Shown here piece by piece: positions 17,577 to 28,385 of a stretch of DNA of 64,000 bases. Made by a program: the position numbers and the translations under genes. The stretch comes from Peribacillus sp. ACCC06369 (GTDB lineage: Bacteria; Bacillota; Bacilli; Bacillales; DSM-1321). The stretch covers positions 3,782,001-3,846,000 of the forward strand of contig NZ_JAUCEN010000002.1 of NCBI RefSeq assembly GCF_030348945.1. The letters run 5' to 3'. Each line of letters begins with the position of its first letter. Position 1 is the stretch's first letter. Below the pieces are notes generated by a model. That model was not told the DNA's origin and searched no databases. It worked only from the letters and a program-made list of their open reading frames with translations.

Positions 17577-18654
17577 AGCTTGGGGGTGATTGCTCTTCTT
17601 TGGCAGCCTCGGCAGCCGCCTTTTTCTGCTGTTCGATCTCTTCGATTTTCATCACCATATACTCAATATTCTTCAGTAGCCAAAATTGCCGCTGCAGTTG
17701 AGTAACATTATCAAGCTCTGAACGATGTCCCCTGCCATCGGAATAACCCTTCACTAATTCCAAAGCTGATCCAGGGAAAGCCAGATAACTTTGCATGAGC
17801 AGCAATTCTTCTTCTTTCAACGGAAAATAACGAAAATAGTTATATAGCCAGTCGACGCAGTCATCGCATTGGACAGGATAGGTCCTGGCCGACTTAACGA
17901 GAAATGGCAGTAAATCGAAATGAGGCGGTGCCGTATTCGAATTCTCAAAATTGATGAAGTAGCCATATCCGCGTTCGTCATAAACGAAATGCTTCAAAGA
18001 GACCTTTCCGTGCGTGACCACGGTTCGAACCTTTTCACTTTCCTTCGTTTTTTCATACCAAGTTTCAAACTTCTTGATCGAGTACTTCAGTGCCTGTGAA
18101 ATATCAGTGTAGAAAGAACAAACCGTCATTTCGACTGGAGACATATACCACTTCTTTTCACAGCTGACAATATACTCATCCATAAAGTCCTTCTCATTAT
18201 TCCAGGCATCAAGCGTCCGCTCATAATGGGCTTCCCGTTCCTCTGGATCCACCTGTATTTCCCTAACGGACAGCGTATGCATCCGGGCAAGCTCCCTGAA
18301 CATTTGCTTATGCTTTTCAACGCGCTCCCCGTCCCCTTCATTATTCAACCAGGGCATCAGGTAATACAAACGTCCATTATGAAGAACGGCGTAACGCTGA
18401 TCCATCGTTTGATAAATGGGAACGATCCTGTTATAGCCGCGATGGTACAGTTTTTGAACATTTTTTATAAAATCAATGCCGTTATGCGGTAAAATCGATT
18501 TCAAGGCAAATGTACCGCGATCAGTGTATACTTTTTTTACACGCCCGAAATCCTCAATATATTGTACATACATGGCATATTCCTTCAAGACGGTTTCCGT
18601 GTCAAGATCCCGATTAGCAGGCTGCTGATTCTCGTTTTCCCTCACGAGACTCAC
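17575..18654 (-). CDS. ysxE: YsxE, CotS-family spore coat kinase-like protein
   Basis: Kinase-like fold protein of the CotS/YutH family linked to the spore coat; in B. subtilis it acts with SpoVID in coat encasement. The N-terminal lobe is GVKKVYTDRGTFALK-like (here GRVKKVYTDRGTFALKSI) and the APH-like core includes VVTHGKVSLKHFVYDERG and FINFENSNTAPPHFDLLPFL, in place of the usual HGD and D of active kinases. The start is GTG at 18654; the ribosome site is weak. It follows spoVID but a terminator separates them, so it may have its own promoter. Confidence 0.9.
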   Translation of the reverse strand: MSLVRENENQQPANRDLDTETVLKEYAMYVQYIEDFGRVKKVYTDRGTFALKSILPHNGIDFIKNVQKLYHRGYNRIVPIYQTMDQRYAVLHNGRLYYLMPWLNNEGDGERVEKHKQMFRELARMHTLSVREIQVDPEEREAHYERTLDAWNNEKDFMDEYIVSCEKKWYMSPVEMTVCSFYTDISQALKYSIKKFETWYEKTKESEKVRTVVTHGKVSLKHFVYDERGYGYFINFENSNTAPPHFDLLPFLVKSARTYPVQCDDCVDWLYNYFRYFPLKEEELLLMQSYLAFPGSALELVKGYSDGRGHRSELDNVTQLQRQFWLLKNIEYMVMKIEEIEQQKKAAAEAAKEEQSPPS

Positions 18655-18751
18655 TCACTTTCTCTAAAAAAACTCAATCCGATTCCTATAGTCACCAAAG
18701 TCCAGTGGCCAATCAGGCTGCTCTAACGCCGTTCAACAACTTTACCCTAGT

Positions 18752-18790
18752 AAAAAACAGGAGCAGACCATATGCTCTGCTCTCTGTCCT
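18752..18790 (-). terminator. Terminator between spoVID and ysxE
   Basis: On the minus strand GAGCAGA and TCTGCTC pair, extended by AGGACA/TCCTGT-like flanks and followed by TTTTTTA. It lies directly past the spoVID stop. Confidence 0.8.
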
Positions 18791-18792
18791 GG

Positions 18793-20196
18793 TCAATTCT
18801 TATATACAACGGCCTTCGGTATATATATGACTTGCCCTTCATGGACGTTTTGATTCGACTCCAATTCATTGCTGAAAAGTATGGATTGAACCGTAACATC
18901 ATAACGTTGAGCCAAGTCGTCAAGCGTTTCCCCTTGCTGGACAATGCAAACCTTCATCCTTACCAGTTCTTCTTCTTGTTTCCGTCCGAATAAATCCATG
19001 ATGGAAAGCTGCTTTTCATCATGATCGGCCGTATCTTTATCATCACGCTTAGCTGCTTGTTTCCTGCCTTTGAAATTTTTGACTTCCTTGGCTGGGGGAG
19101 CTGGTCTTTCCCTCTTTTTGAATAGATCGCTTATGGATGAATTGGACTCCTCTTCCTGTTCCACCTTCACATGTTCATTTAGGATAGGTCCCGTTACAAC
19201 GTCATCTTCTTCCTGCCGGATGACGTCCTCGGTTTCAAGATTTGAAACTGGGCTATCTTGATGAGGCTCTTCTACCACTTCTTCTTTCAAAGTCACTCTA
19301 GGAGTCTCCGTCTCCACTATGGAATCCTGCCTACTTACTTCTTCCTCCAGTTTCTCCTCATCCACGAATGACACAGGTACCTCCTCTGTGGGGTCAGGCT
19401 GATCACTTATAAAATTCACTTCTTCCTCTACAGCTTCAGCATCTTCCTGTCTGTGCACTTCCGTTTCCCACTCCTCCTCTTCAGGATATGGTGAAACGGG
19501 AATTTCAAAGACTGGGGCATTATGCTGATCGCTTAAATAGATTGGTTCCTCTTCTTCTTCTTCGTTCGCTTCAGATACTCGTCTTGCCTCTGCAGAAAAA
19601 GGCGTGTATAACTCTTCCTCCTGCTCATCACGGAAAACAGGCTGAAAATCCGGGATTGGCGGCACTGCAGCCGCATAAGGAATGTATGACTCATTTTCCC
19701 CATCCGTTTCTTCTCCCTCTGTTTCCCCAACTTCCTGCTCCGTATCGAACCGTTGTTCCACATATGAATCATTATAGATTCCAGTTATCAACAAATCCGC
19801 CTGCAATTTCAAACAGTTATGCTCAGGCAGGGCATAATCAAAGCTTTGAATCGAGACATCGATCTCCTCTAATGAGGCAATCCGATTATTCGGAATCGTT
19901 ATATCAACCGGAAAACGGTGTGTGAACTCATTAAGTCCATTGGGATGCCTCTCGACCTTTTGAACGGATTTTGGCAAAAAGGTCTGCGAAAACTCCTCTT
20001 CCTCACCATTTTGCGAGTCTTTGTATTCACCGCATAAATCTAACGAGCCTCGTATAAAAACATATTGATCACTTTCTTGAATCGTCACATTCGGATCCAG
20101 GGAAATGGAATAGAGCTCAGCCACTTCCTGTCCCTTCTGGAACCAAACGGATTCCTCTAAAGAAAATCGTAAATACGATTCATTTTCTTGCGACAA
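18793..20196 (-). CDS. spoVID: SpoVID, spore coat encasement morphogenetic protein
   Basis: Scaffold needed for the coat to wrap the forespore. The N-terminal domain (1-140) has LRFSLEESVWFQKGQEV, the encasement region. The middle (150-400) is very acidic and Glu-rich, and the C-terminus (about 418-465) is a LysM domain (VQQGETLDDLAQRYDV). At 467 aa it is shorter than B. subtilis SpoVID (575), the loss being in the variable acidic middle. The start is TTG at 20196 behind GGAGGAG. A sigma-E-like promoter lies about 50 bases upstream. Confidence 0.94.
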   Translation of the reverse strand: MSQENESYLRFSLEESVWFQKGQEVAELYSISLDPNVTIQESDQYVFIRGSLDLCGEYKDSQNGEEEEFSQTFLPKSVQKVERHPNGLNEFTHRFPVDITIPNNRIASLEEIDVSIQSFDYALPEHNCLKLQADLLITGIYNDSYVEQRFDTEQEVGETEGEETDGENESYIPYAAAVPPIPDFQPVFRDEQEEELYTPFSAEARRVSEANEEEEEEPIYLSDQHNAPVFEIPVSPYPEEEEWETEVHRQEDAEAVEEEVNFISDQPDPTEEVPVSFVDEEKLEEEVSRQDSIVETETPRVTLKEEVVEEPHQDSPVSNLETEDVIRQEEDDVVTGPILNEHVKVEQEEESNSSISDLFKKRERPAPPAKEVKNFKGRKQAAKRDDKDTADHDEKQLSIMDLFGRKQEEELVRMKVCIVQQGETLDDLAQRYDVTVQSILFSNELESNQNVHEGQVIYIPKAVVYKN

Positions 20197-20243
20197 GACA
20201 ACTCCTCCTTTCAGCTTCAGGAAACGGTACCTATACCATTATC

Positions 20244-20272
20244 AATCTATGAAGGTAGGAAGATGATTATTC
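20244..20272 (-). promoter_or_regulatory. Sigma-E-like promoter of spoVID
   Basis: GAATAAT (20266-20272) and CATAGATT (20244-20251) on the minus strand with exactly 14 bases between them: one mismatch to KMATATT and two to CATACAMT. spoVID is a sigma-E gene in B. subtilis. Confidence 0.6.
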
Positions 20273-20415
20273 CTTAATTTCATTTGCCGCCATCCAGATC
20301 TTATTTATCCTGAACCACTAAAAAGGAGGAGATTCTATTTTTCCAGGCTAAAATCAATGTAGAATTGGATCAATGCAATCAGCCTGAAACCATTTAAATT
20401 TGGTCCTAAAACCAG

Positions 20416-20620
20416 TTATTCGGTCCTATCTCCATTTTATTTCGACCTTCAATCTATTTATTCGTCCTACCTCCCTATTATTTCGGCCTTCAACCTTTTA
20501 TTCCGTCCTATCTCCCTATTATTTCGGCCTTCAACCTTTTATTCCGTCCTATCTCCCTATTATTTCGGCCTTCAACCTTTTATTCCGTCCTACCACCCTT
20601 TTATTCGGCCTTCAACTTTT
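20416..20620. repeat. Five tandem 41-bp repeats, each made of two ~20-bp half units
   Basis: 205 bases with a 41-bp period: TTCCGTCC starts at 20501, 20542 and 20583, with the first two units more diverged. Each unit contains TTATTCCGTCCTATCTCCC then TTATTTCGGCCTTCAACC, which resemble each other and so look like diverged halves. The length is not a multiple of three and no start site precedes it, so it is not coding. It fills most of the 548-base gap between spoVID and hemL. Confidence 0.9.
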
Positions 20621-20652
20621 AATCAGCATTCTTCCGCTTACTGATTGAATTC

Positions 20653-20703
20653 AAAAAAACAGGCTACCATTCTCCAAAAGATTTTTGGAAAATGGTGCCT
20701 GTT
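20653..20703 (-). terminator. Terminator of the hem operon
   Basis: On the minus strand CAGGCACCATTTTCCAAAA pairs with TTTGGAGAATGGTAGCCTG with small bulges, followed by seven T; 42 bases beyond the hemL stop. Confidence 0.9.
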
Positions 20704-20744
20704 TAATATTTATGATTGCTTAATTAGCCAGAAAGTTTTTTGCA

Positions 20745-22034
20745 TCATTTTTTTAATTTTGCAAAGGCCTTTTCTGCCGCTTCAATGGTCTTTTCGATAT
20801 CTTCATCACTATGTGCTGTTGATAGGAATAAACCTTCAAACTGGGATGGCGGCAAGTAGATGCCTTGATTCGCCATTTCCCTATAGTAAGAAGCAAAGAA
20901 CTCTAAATCGGATGTTTTTGCTGTATCATAATTTACGACTTCTTCATTTGTAAAGAAAAGCCCAATCATGGAACCGGCACGATTGAATGTATGGGGAACT
21001 CCGTATTTTTCCGCTGCTTCTCCAATGCCTTTTTCAAGGATATCACCTTTTCGGGTGAACTCTTCATAAGATTCTGGAGTCAATTGGCTCAGCGTTTCAA
21101 GACCAGCCGTCATGGCCAGAGGGTTACCAGACAATGTTCCTGCTTGATAGATTGTCCCACTCGGGGCGATTCGTTCCATGAATTCGCGCTTTCCTCCGAA
21201 AGCTCCGACCGGCAAGCCACCGCCAATTACTTTCCCAAGGCAAGTCAGGTCCGGTACGATGCCAAAATAGCCTTGTGCACAATTATAGCCGACACGGAAC
21301 CCGGTCATCACTTCGTCAAAGATCAATAGAGCCCCGTATTGGGTCGTCACTTCACGTAAGCCTTCGAGGAAACCTGGCTGTGGCGGAACGACGCCCATGT
21401 TCCCCGCAACAGGTTCTACGATGATACAGGCGATGTCTTCGCCAAATTGTTCAAACGCATATTTGGTTGCAGCAAGATCATTATATGGTACGGTAATCGT
21501 ATTTTTCGCAATGCCTTCCGGTACTCCCGGGCTATCAGGTAAACCTAATGTTGCAACACCGGATCCCGCTTTGATTAGCAATGAATCGCCATGCCCATGA
21601 TAAGAACCTTCGAATTTCAGGATTTTATCCCGGCCTGTAAAGCCTCGTGCCAACCTTAGGGCACTCATCGTCGCTTCGGTTCCTGAAGATACCATCCGGA
21701 TCATCTCAATCGAAGGCACCCGTTCAATGACCAACTTAGCCAGTTCATTCTCAATCAGTGTAGAGGTTCCAAAGCTTGTACCTGATTCCGCTACCTTTTT
21801 CAATGATTCCACGACACGGTCATTCGTGTGACCCAGGATAAGCGGTCCCCATGAAAGAACATAGTCTATATATTCATTCCCATCGATATCATACATTTTT
21901 GAGCCTTTTCCGCGCTCCATGAAAATTGGATCCATGTCCACAGATTTGAAGGCACGTACCGGGCTGTTCACGCCGCCTGGCATCAAGTCTTTTGCTTCGG
22001 CAAACGCTTTTTTCGATTTTTCATATGACCGCAT
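20745..22034 (-). CDS. hemL: Glutamate-1-semialdehyde 2,1-aminomutase
   Basis: PLP enzyme converting glutamate-1-semialdehyde to 5-aminolevulinate. The PLP lysine lies in [19 protein letters not shown] (around residue 268); other motifs are [16 protein letters not shown] and [13 protein letters not shown]. The 429 aa length matches the B. subtilis enzyme. Last gene of the hemAXCDBL order. Confidence 0.97.
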   Translation of the reverse strand: MRSYEKSKKAFAEAKDLMPGGVNSPVRAFKSVDMDPIFMERGKGSKMYDIDGNEYIDYVLSWGPLILGHTNDRVVESLKKVAESGTSFGTSTLIENELAKLVIERVPSIEMIRMVSSGTEATMSALRLARGFTGRDKILKFEGSYHGHGDSLLIKAGSGVATLGLPDSPGVPEGIAKNTITVPYNDLAATKYAFEQFGEDIACIIVEPVAGNMGVVPPQPGFLEGLREVTTQYGALLIFDEVMTGFRVGYNCAQGYFGIVPDLTCLGKVIGGGLPVGAFGGKREFMERIAPSGTIYQAGTLSGNPLAMTAGLETLSQLTPESYEEFTRKGDILEKGIGEAAEKYGVPHTFNRAGSMIGLFFTNEEVVNYDTAKTSDLEFFASYYREMANQGIYLPPSQFEGLFLSTAHSDEDIEKTIEAAEKAFAKLKK

Positions 22035-22072
22035 GATTCAATCCCCTTTTCCATTACAGGTTTTATTTGTAA

Positions 22073-23068
22073 TCATCCTTGATTATCTTCGTTTATCCAG
22101 CGTGCTACCTCTTTTGAAAAATACGTAATGATCAAGTCGGAACCTGCGCGTTTCAAGCCTGTCAGCATTTCCATCACTATCGCTTTTTCATCAATCCAGC
22201 CATTTTGGGCAGCTGCCTTAACCATTGAGTATTCACCGCTGACATTATAGGAAACAATCGGGAGATTAAAGTTATTCTTAACGTCCCTGATGATGTCCAT
22301 GTAGGATAGGGCTGGTTTTACGATTAGGAAATCCGCACCTTCAGCAACATCGGATTCAGCTTCACGGAATGCTTCAAGGCGATTGGCGGGATCCATTTGG
22401 TAAGTTTTCCTGTCGCCAAATTGTGGTGCACCATTCGCAGCATCTCGGAATGGACCGTAAAAAGCCGAGGCATATTTCACTGCATAGGACATGATCGGAA
22501 TATCTTCATAGCCCGCTTCATCCAGACCTGCACGGATGGCCGCAACGAAACCGTCCATCATATTGGAAGGGGCAATGATATCGGCACCGGCCTCAGCCTG
22601 GCTGATTGCCGTTTTGGCAAGAAGGTCAAGAGAAGCGTCATTCAGGATCTTTTCCCCTTCAACGACCCCGCAATGTCCATGGCTTGTATACTCACAAAGG
22701 CAGGTATCAGCAATGACAATGACTTCTGGATATTGTTTTTTGATAAAGCGGGTTGCCTCTTGCACAAGTCCGTTATGGTGAAAAGCACCTGTGCCCTGTT
22801 CGTCTTTATCATGATCAAAAGGGACACCGAATAAAATGACTGACTTTATGCCCAGACTCACGACTTCATCCATTTCCGCTCCCAGATTATCCATGGATAA
22901 CTGATAGATACCCGGCATCGAGTTGATTTCATTTTTTACATTTTCACCGTCGATGACGAAAATCGGATAGATCAAATCCTCTTTATGCAATTGTGTTTCA
23001 CGGACTAAAGCCCTCATGCCAGCACTTGCACGCAAGCGACGGTGGCGATTGAATGGAATGTTTTTCAT
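22073..23068 (-). CDS. hemB: Delta-aminolevulinic acid dehydratase (porphobilinogen synthase)
   Basis: Condenses two 5-aminolevulinate molecules to porphobilinogen. The metal-ligand region [12 protein letters not shown] (near 125-136) has the zinc cysteines. Schiff-base lysines are in [18 protein letters not shown] and [12 protein letters not shown]. Overlaps hemD by 4 bases. Length 331 aa. Confidence 0.97.
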   Translation of the reverse strand: MKNIPFNRHRRLRASAGMRALVRETQLHKEDLIYPIFVIDGENVKNEINSMPGIYQLSMDNLGAEMDEVVSLGIKSVILFGVPFDHDKDEQGTGAFHHNGLVQEATRFIKKQYPEVIVIADTCLCEYTSHGHCGVVEGEKILNDASLDLLAKTAISQAEAGADIIAPSNMMDGFVAAIRAGLDEAGYEDIPIMSYAVKYASAFYGPFRDAANGAPQFGDRKTYQMDPANRLEAFREAESDVAEGADFLIVKPALSYMDIIRDVKNNFNLPIVSYNVSGEYSMVKAAAQNGWIDEKAIVMEMLTGLKRAGSDLIITYFSKEVARWINEDNQG

Positions 23069-23862
23069 TTTAAAGTTCCTCCCTTATTATTTCTTTTCAC
23101 GATGAAGCGTATTAAATCAGCAACCATGGCATCCGTCGTATAAACATCTGGACAAACATCGACGGATAGCCCATGTTTTTCAGCCGTTTTAGCGGCAATC
23201 GGTCCGATGCATGCGATGATGATCCGGTCTATGTATGTATCCAACTCACAGCGTTCCATAATCTGCAAAAAATGATGGATCGTCGAAGAACTCGTAAAGG
23301 TTATGACGTCGATTTCATGATTCGTTATAAGTTGCACGAGTTTTTTTTCACTGCTTCGAGGAAGCACGGTATGATAAATAATCACTTCATCACACGATGC
23401 TCCACCTTCATTGATTGCCTCCGCAATAACCGCCCTGGCGAGATTTCCTTTTGCCAGCAATACGCGTGACCCGGGATCAAGTAAGGTCATGAACTCCGAA
23501 ACAAACCCTTCAGCAACAAACTGAGCTGGCACGAAATCCGCCTTATACCCATGCCGTTTCAGGGCCGCTTCTGTTTTGGAGCCGATAACGGCTATTTTCG
23601 GAAGCTTTAAAGGCAGTTTACCAAGAAGCTTAAAGAAGAAATCCACCCCATTTTGACTTGTCAGAATGATCCAGTCATAGGTAAGCAACTCACCTAAACG
23701 CTGATGAACCTCTTCCATATGATCAGGAAGAGTGAACTCAAGCAATGGCACAAGAAGCGGCGTTCCGCCATTTTTCTCGATCGAATCTTTTAAACCATCT
23801 GCCTGCCCTTTCCCTCTCGTGATTAATACCCGGTAATCCTTAAGAGGTTGAAAGGGTTTCAT
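23065..23862 (-). CDS. hemD: Uroporphyrinogen-III synthase
   Basis: Closes hydroxymethylbilane into uroporphyrinogen III. This poorly conserved family is recognised by the two-domain pattern ([19 protein letters not shown] at the start, [16 protein letters not shown] and [15 protein letters not shown] near the end) and by its position between hemC and hemB. Overlaps both neighbours by 1-4 bases, so coupled translation is likely. Confidence 0.94.
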   Translation of the reverse strand: MKPFQPLKDYRVLITRGKGQADGLKDSIEKNGGTPLLVPLLEFTLPDHMEEVHQRLGELLTYDWIILTSQNGVDFFFKLLGKLPLKLPKIAVIGSKTEAALKRHGYKADFVPAQFVAEGFVSEFMTLLDPGSRVLLAKGNLARAVIAEAINEGGASCDEVIIYHTVLPRSSEKKLVQLITNHEIDVITFTSSSTIHHFLQIMERCELDTYIDRIIIACIGPIAAKTAEKHGLSVDVCPDVYTTDAMVADLIRFIVKRNNKGGTLK

Positions 23863-24794
23863 TACTGATCAAGCTCCTCTTTTACGCGATCGATCAATTC
23901 TTTACCGCCCATTTCACTAATCTGCTTGGCAGCATCATGCCCAACTGTCACGGGATCTGCCCCCTCGACCATTTCTTTATAAATCACCTTTCCATCAGGA
24001 GAAGCGACCAAAGCCGTCAAGGAAACGGATCCATTATCTTTTGCTACCGCAAATCCGGCAATCGGAACCTGGCATCCGCCTTCCATTTTATCCAAAAAGG
24101 CACGTTCCGCTTCAACCGTTCTTTTCGTTTTTTCACAGGTCAATTTCGCAAGTTCTGCCAGCAGATCTTTGTCATCTTCACGGCATTCAATGGATAGTGC
24201 TCCTTGTCCAACTGCCGGAATGCAAATATCTTCATCTAAGAATTCCGTTACGATGCCCTGTTCCCATCCCATTCTTGATAGTCCTGCTGCAGCTAAAATG
24301 ATAGCATCATAATCTTCCGTTTTCAGCTTATTCAAACGGGTATCGATATTCCCGCGAATCCATTTAATTTCAAGGTCCGGCCTTCTAGCCAAAATTTGAG
24401 CGCCACGGCGCAAGCTGCTTGTACCTATGATGGAACCGGGTTTCAGTTCAGAAAGGGTTTCATGGTTCTTGGAAATCAAGGCATCCCGATGGTCCTCCCT
24501 CGGTGGTATGCAACCAATCGTCAATCCTGTAGGAAGCACTGCCGGCATATCTTTCATACTATGTACAGCCATATCAATTTCTTTATCCAGCATCGCTTGC
24601 TCGATTTCTTTAACGAATAAGCCTTTTCCGCCTACCTTGGAAAGCGTTACATCAAGGATTTGGTCACCCTTTGTGACAATTTCCTTCACCTCGAACTCGT
24701 ATGGAACCCCAAGCTCTTTAAGTTGATCGATAACCCAGTTCGTTTGGGTGATCGCTAATTTACTACGTCTAGAACCGACAATTATTTTTCTCAT
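23862..24794 (-). CDS. hemC: Porphobilinogen deaminase (hydroxymethylbilane synthase)
   Basis: Polymerises four porphobilinogens on a dipyrromethane cofactor. The cofactor cysteine is in [15 protein letters not shown] (near 241). Other motifs are [27 protein letters not shown] and [10 protein letters not shown]. 310 aa, standard length. Follows hemX by 9 bases. Confidence 0.97.
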   Translation of the reverse strand: MRKIIVGSRRSKLAITQTNWVIDQLKELGVPYEFEVKEIVTKGDQILDVTLSKVGGKGLFVKEIEQAMLDKEIDMAVHSMKDMPAVLPTGLTIGCIPPREDHRDALISKNHETLSELKPGSIIGTSSLRRGAQILARRPDLEIKWIRGNIDTRLNKLKTEDYDAIILAAAGLSRMGWEQGIVTEFLDEDICIPAVGQGALSIECREDDKDLLAELAKLTCEKTKRTVEAERAFLDKMEGGCQVPIAGFAVAKDNGSVSLTALVASPDGKVIYKEMVEGADPVTVGHDAAKQISEMGGKELIDRVKEELDQ

Positions 24795-24803
24795 AGTTTC
24801 CTC

Positions 24804-25634
24804 CTATGTATTCCAAAAGTGGAATGTTGAAAGGCTTCCGAAAAGGAAAAAGTTAATTAACACAATCATGAAAGATCCAATATTCAGAAAGGCTAGCGTC
24901 CTTCCATACATTTGTTTCCGAATTTTCAAGTATAAAAATACACTGTATGCGATGAGCAAAATAAATGAGCCGATGATCTTCATATCCAGCCAGGATACCC
25001 CAGGCACTTTTATATAAGCCCATTGAATCCCCAAGATAAGTGATACCACCAATAATGGAACACCTATTACTGCTAGGACATAAGACATTTGCTCGAGCTT
25101 AGTTAGATCGCCGAGTCGAAGCAGCCGTTTCCCCCACTTCTTCCGTTTCAACAGATCATATTGAATTAAGTAGAGTAGTGAAAACACGAAAGAAAGCGTG
25201 AATGCCCCATAAGATAGGATGGCAAAAGTGATATGTATGAGCAATAGCTCTGAAACCAGACGCTGTGCAAGCACTTGAGATTCTATCTGAACAGGTGCAA
25301 ATGTATGGATGGCCATAACCATGAAACCTAATACATTCGTAAAAAAGACCGTAAAGTCGACTCTTAGCAATCGGTTAATGATCAAAGATAACGATATGAG
25401 GACCCATGCATAAAAATATAAGCCTTCAAAAATCGTCAATACCGGGAACCTTCCCGTTTTCATTACATACAGAAACAAAAAAATTGTTTGCAGTACCCAA
25501 ACAATAGAAAGCAACCAGAAGGCGACCTTATTAGCCTTCTGGTTATTATTAAGGAAGTCAATAAAATATAAAAGCATACTGATGGCATACAACAACACAG
25601 TGGCTTCATGCAATCTTGTCATTAGTAATTCCAT
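24804..25634 (-). CDS. hemX: HemX, CcsA-like membrane protein modulating HemA
   Basis: Polytopic membrane protein with about eight hydrophobic helices, related to cytochrome c assembly proteins (a WAYI-type motif in LGIQWAYIKVPG is visible). In B. subtilis it lowers the cellular amount of HemA. 276 aa; located between hemA and hemC as expected. Confidence 0.93.
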   Translation of the reverse strand: MELLMTRLHEATVLLYAISMLLYFIDFLNNNQKANKVAFWLLSIVWVLQTIFLFLYVMKTGRFPVLTIFEGLYFYAWVLISLSLIINRLLRVDFTVFFTNVLGFMVMAIHTFAPVQIESQVLAQRLVSELLLIHITFAILSYGAFTLSFVFSLLYLIQYDLLKRKKWGKRLLRLGDLTKLEQMSYVLAVIGVPLLVVSLILGIQWAYIKVPGVSWLDMKIIGSFILLIAYSVFLYLKIRKQMYGRTLAFLNIGSFMIVLINFFLFGSLSTFHFWNT

Positions 25635-25644
25635 ATCTACCTCA

Positions 25645-26994
25645 TTACTGGACAGGAACTGGATTCAATAGGGATGCCTTGGAACTGTTCAGTTCTTTTT
25701 CATCATCCGCAACCAGCTGGTCTTCTATCAATTCCTCTAAATTGAAGATTTTAACGAAATTATTTAATTGCTCTTTTGCATTCGGCTCATCTGCAAGCTC
25801 TTTTGCATAAAGAATAGGATCTTTTAGCATTTGGTTGATGATGCTCTTCGTATGCTTGTTCAGAACCTTTTTGTCACGTTCGCTTAAATGCGGAAGCTTT
25901 CTTTCGATGCTTTCCATCGTTTCCTTTTGTATCGAAAGGGATTTTTCCCGTAAAGAAGAAATGACTGGCACCACACCAAGCAAATTAATCCATTGATTGA
26001 AGTCCACAATTTCAGATTCGATCATCAATTCTATTTTCTCGGCAGCTTTTTTACGTTCTTCGATATTGGCTTGCACGATCCCTTCAAGATCGTCAATGTC
26101 ATACAGGAAGACATTTTCCAGCTCGCCCAATGTTGGATCAAGGTCACGCGGCACTGCGATATCGACCATGAAAATAGGACGGCCTTTACGAAGCTTATTC
26201 ACGAATGACATCATTTCTTTTGTTACGAGAAGATCTTTTGATCCAGTGGAAGTGATCAGGATATCAGCCTCCACTAAAGCGCATTGCAGCTCTTGAAGCT
26301 GTTTTGCTGTACCATTGAATCTTTCCGCCAGGTCGACCGCTTTCTGAAAGGTGCGGTTAATGACTGTGATGCTGTCGGCTCCATTACTATGAAGATTTTG
26401 AATGGCTAGCTCACCCATCTTACCGGCCCCAAGAATCAAGACATTCTTGCCGTTCAGGCCTCCAAAGATTTTTTTTGCAAGCTCGACTGCCGCATAGCTG
26501 ACGGAAACGGCATTGGTATTGATTTCGGTTTCCGAATGAGCTTTTTTAGCCAATGTAAGGGCTTGCTTGAAGAGATGGTTAAAAACGGTACCGATCGTAT
26601 CTTCCTTCTGCCCTAACAGATAGCTTGAACGTACTTGTCCCAAAATCTGAGTTTCTCCCAGGATCATGGAATTCAAGCCGCAGGTAACAGAAAATAAATG
26701 CTCGACAGCCCCATCGCCTTCATAAATGAAGAGATATTTAGAAAATTCTTCTTTATCGATATTAAACCATTCCGAAAGAAATTCCTTTATATAATACCTA
26801 CTTGTATGAAGCTGGTCACCGACCGCATATATCTCCGTTCTGTTACATGTTGAAATAATAATATTTTCCAAGATGCTTTTTTTATTTTTAAGAGCTTTCA
26901 TTGCCTCGGCAAGTTCGGCTTCGCTGAACGATAGTTTTTCCCGAATTTCTACAGGGGCAGTTTTGTAATTAATACCAACCGCTAGAATATGCAT
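25645..26994 (-). CDS. hemA: Glutamyl-tRNA reductase
   Basis: NADPH enzyme that reduces Glu-tRNA to glutamate-1-semialdehyde, first step of the C5 haem route. With the start at ATG 26994 ([11 protein letters not shown], 449 aa) the catalytic cysteine in [11 protein letters not shown] is Cys50, the family number. The open frame extends 7 codons upstream via TTG, but GGGGGTG there works as the ribosome site. Other motifs are [15 protein letters not shown] and C-terminal dimerisation helices. First gene of the operon. Confidence 0.97.
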   Translation of the reverse strand: MHILAVGINYKTAPVEIREKLSFSEAELAEAMKALKNKKSILENIIISTCNRTEIYAVGDQLHTSRYYIKEFLSEWFNIDKEEFSKYLFIYEGDGAVEHLFSVTCGLNSMILGETQILGQVRSSYLLGQKEDTIGTVFNHLFKQALTLAKKAHSETEINTNAVSVSYAAVELAKKIFGGLNGKNVLILGAGKMGELAIQNLHSNGADSITVINRTFQKAVDLAERFNGTAKQLQELQCALVEADILITSTGSKDLLVTKEMMSFVNKLRKGRPIFMVDIAVPRDLDPTLGELENVFLYDIDDLEGIVQANIEERKKAAEKIELMIESEIVDFNQWINLLGVVPVISSLREKSLSIQKETMESIERKLPHLSERDKKVLNKHTKSIINQMLKDPILYAKELADEPNAKEQLNNFVKIFNLEELIEDQLVADDEKELNSSKASLLNPVPVQ

Positions 26995-27033
26995 CCTTTT
27001 GTTTTGCACCCCCAAAATTTTTCATGTAAATTT

Positions 27034-27039
27034 ATTATA
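27034..27039 (-). promoter_or_regulatory. Candidate -10 element of the hem operon
   Basis: A perfect TATAAT on the minus strand about 40 bases upstream of the hemA start. No good -35 is seen at 16-18 bases, so the promoter is tentative. Confidence 0.4.
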
Positions 27040-27246
27040 CCATGTACTAAAATTGATTCACGCAAATAATATGAACAGTTTATGAAAACGTATGCTACCA
27101 TGAAAAGACAGCCAAAACGCCTGATTGCTACAAAAGGTGTCTAAGCGGGATTTGTAAGTTACATACATATTTCGACATTGTGTACAAAAGTACCATATCA
27201 AAAATGGCAAAAAACTTCAAGTAATCGAATTGGATAGGAGGATAAA

Positions 27247-27729
27247 ATGAAAACGCAGCGTATTTTCCCTGGAATCGTTTTAATCGGTTTCGGACTCTAT
27301 TTTTTTCTTGAACATTCCCAAATGGAGATCTTTCCAGGCTTTTTTAGCTGGCCCACTTTATTATGTATAGTTGGTGCCGCCTTCTTGATTCAGGCTTATA
27401 GCGGTAATGAATATGAGTCCATCCTGCCAGGCGTCATCTTACTGGGGTTCGGGGCCCACTTCCACATTGTCGAGAACCTGGATATTTGGCCGGACAATAT
27501 AGGTATCTTTATTTTAATCATCTCGCTGGGATTTATTCTTCGGGCACGTAAAACAAATTCTGGAATGTTTCACGGGATGGTAATACTCATCATCTCGATC
27601 CTTTTCTTATTCTATGATAAAATCACAACGTCTTTCGGGATTGTTGAAACAAGCACGGCGAACATCGAAAGGTTTTGGCCATTTGCCTTGATGGCAATCG
27701 GCATTTTCTTTTTGGTTCGAAAAAAGTGA
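27247..27729 (+). CDS. LiaI/DUF5668-like small integral membrane protein
   Basis: 160 aa, almost wholly hydrophobic: five to six short membrane segments with repeated FPGIVLIGFGLYF / LPGVILLGFGAHF / WPFALMAIGIFFL patterns, the style of LiaI/LiaF transmembrane (DUF5668) domains linked to envelope stress. TAGGAGGATAAA precedes the ATG. On the plus strand, divergent from hemA and convergent with engB. Function unknown. Confidence 0.8.
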   Translation: MKTQRIFPGIVLIGFGLYFFLEHSQMEIFPGFFSWPTLLCIVGAAFLIQAYSGNEYESILPGVILLGFGAHFHIVENLDIWPDNIGIFILIISLGFILRARKTNSGMFHGMVILIISILFLFYDKITTSFGIVETSTANIERFWPFALMAIGIFFLVRKK

Positions 27730-27766
27730 ATATGGACCGATTCGCATTTTATGTGAATTCCATAAT

Positions 27767-27806
27767 GAAAAAGGGTATTCCAGATGCGGAATACCCTTTT
27801 CTTTTA
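27767..27806. terminator. Bidirectional terminator between the membrane gene and engB
   Basis: AAAAGGGTATTCC and GGAATACCCTTTT pair perfectly around AGATGC, with T tracts on both strands; it reaches the engB stop codon. Confidence 0.9.
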
Positions 27807-28385
27807 CATATATTTCTTAAGGACGCCCCATGCTTGTTCCTTACCTTCTCCTGTTTCCCCTGAGAAAAGAAGCAATTCATCTTCTCTTTCCATATTCAAC
27901 GTTTGGCGCGTGATCTTCAAGTGCTTCTGCCATTTGCCCTTTGGAATTTTATCCGCTTTGGTGGCAATGACGATCCTTGGCAGATCATAATGCTTCAGGA
28001 ATTCATACATTGCGATATCATCCTTAGTCGGAGGATGACGCAAATCGACGATCAGAAGCGCAGCGCGGAGCTGATCACGGGAAGTGAAGTACGTTTCGAT
28101 CATCCTTCCCCAGGCATCGCGCTCCGTTTTTGATACCTTTGCATAACCATAACCCGGTACATCCACAAAATGGAGTGCTTCATTTATGATATAAAAATTC
28201 AAGGTCTGCGTCTTACCCGGTTTAGAGGATGTCCGCGCCAAGTTTTTTCGATTGATCATTTTGTTGATGAAACTGGATTTCCCAACGTTGGAACGGCCTG
28301 CCAAGGCAAATTCCGGTATTGGAGTATTGGGATATTGTTCAGGCTTCACAGCACTGATGACAATATCTGAACTTGTTACTTTCAT
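27804..28385 (-). CDS. engB: EngB/YsxC, ribosome assembly GTPase
   Basis: Essential GTPase for 50S ribosome assembly. G1 is [11 protein letters not shown] (near 28-38), G3 DVPGYG, G4 TKAD. 193 aa as in B. subtilis YsxC. Overlaps lonA by 4 bases. Confidence 0.96.
   Translation of the reverse strand: MKVTSSDIVISAVKPEQYPNTPIPEFALAGRSNVGKSSFINKMINRKNLARTSSKPGKTQTLNFYIINEALHFVDVPGYGYAKVSKTERDAWGRMIETYFTSRDQLRAALLIVDLRHPPTKDDIAMYEFLKHYDLPRIVIATKADKIPKGKWQKHLKITRQTLNMEREDELLLFSGETGEGKEQAWGVLKKYM

Noticed and set aside
20416..20620. Possible CRISPR array
   Set aside because: Units are directly adjacent, with half-unit similarity and no unique spacers; no cas genes in the window.
20400..20648. An 82-codon plus-strand open frame with repeating peptide pattern
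   Set aside because: It is the translation of the 41-bp tandem repeats. The period is not a multiple of three, and no ribosome site precedes it.
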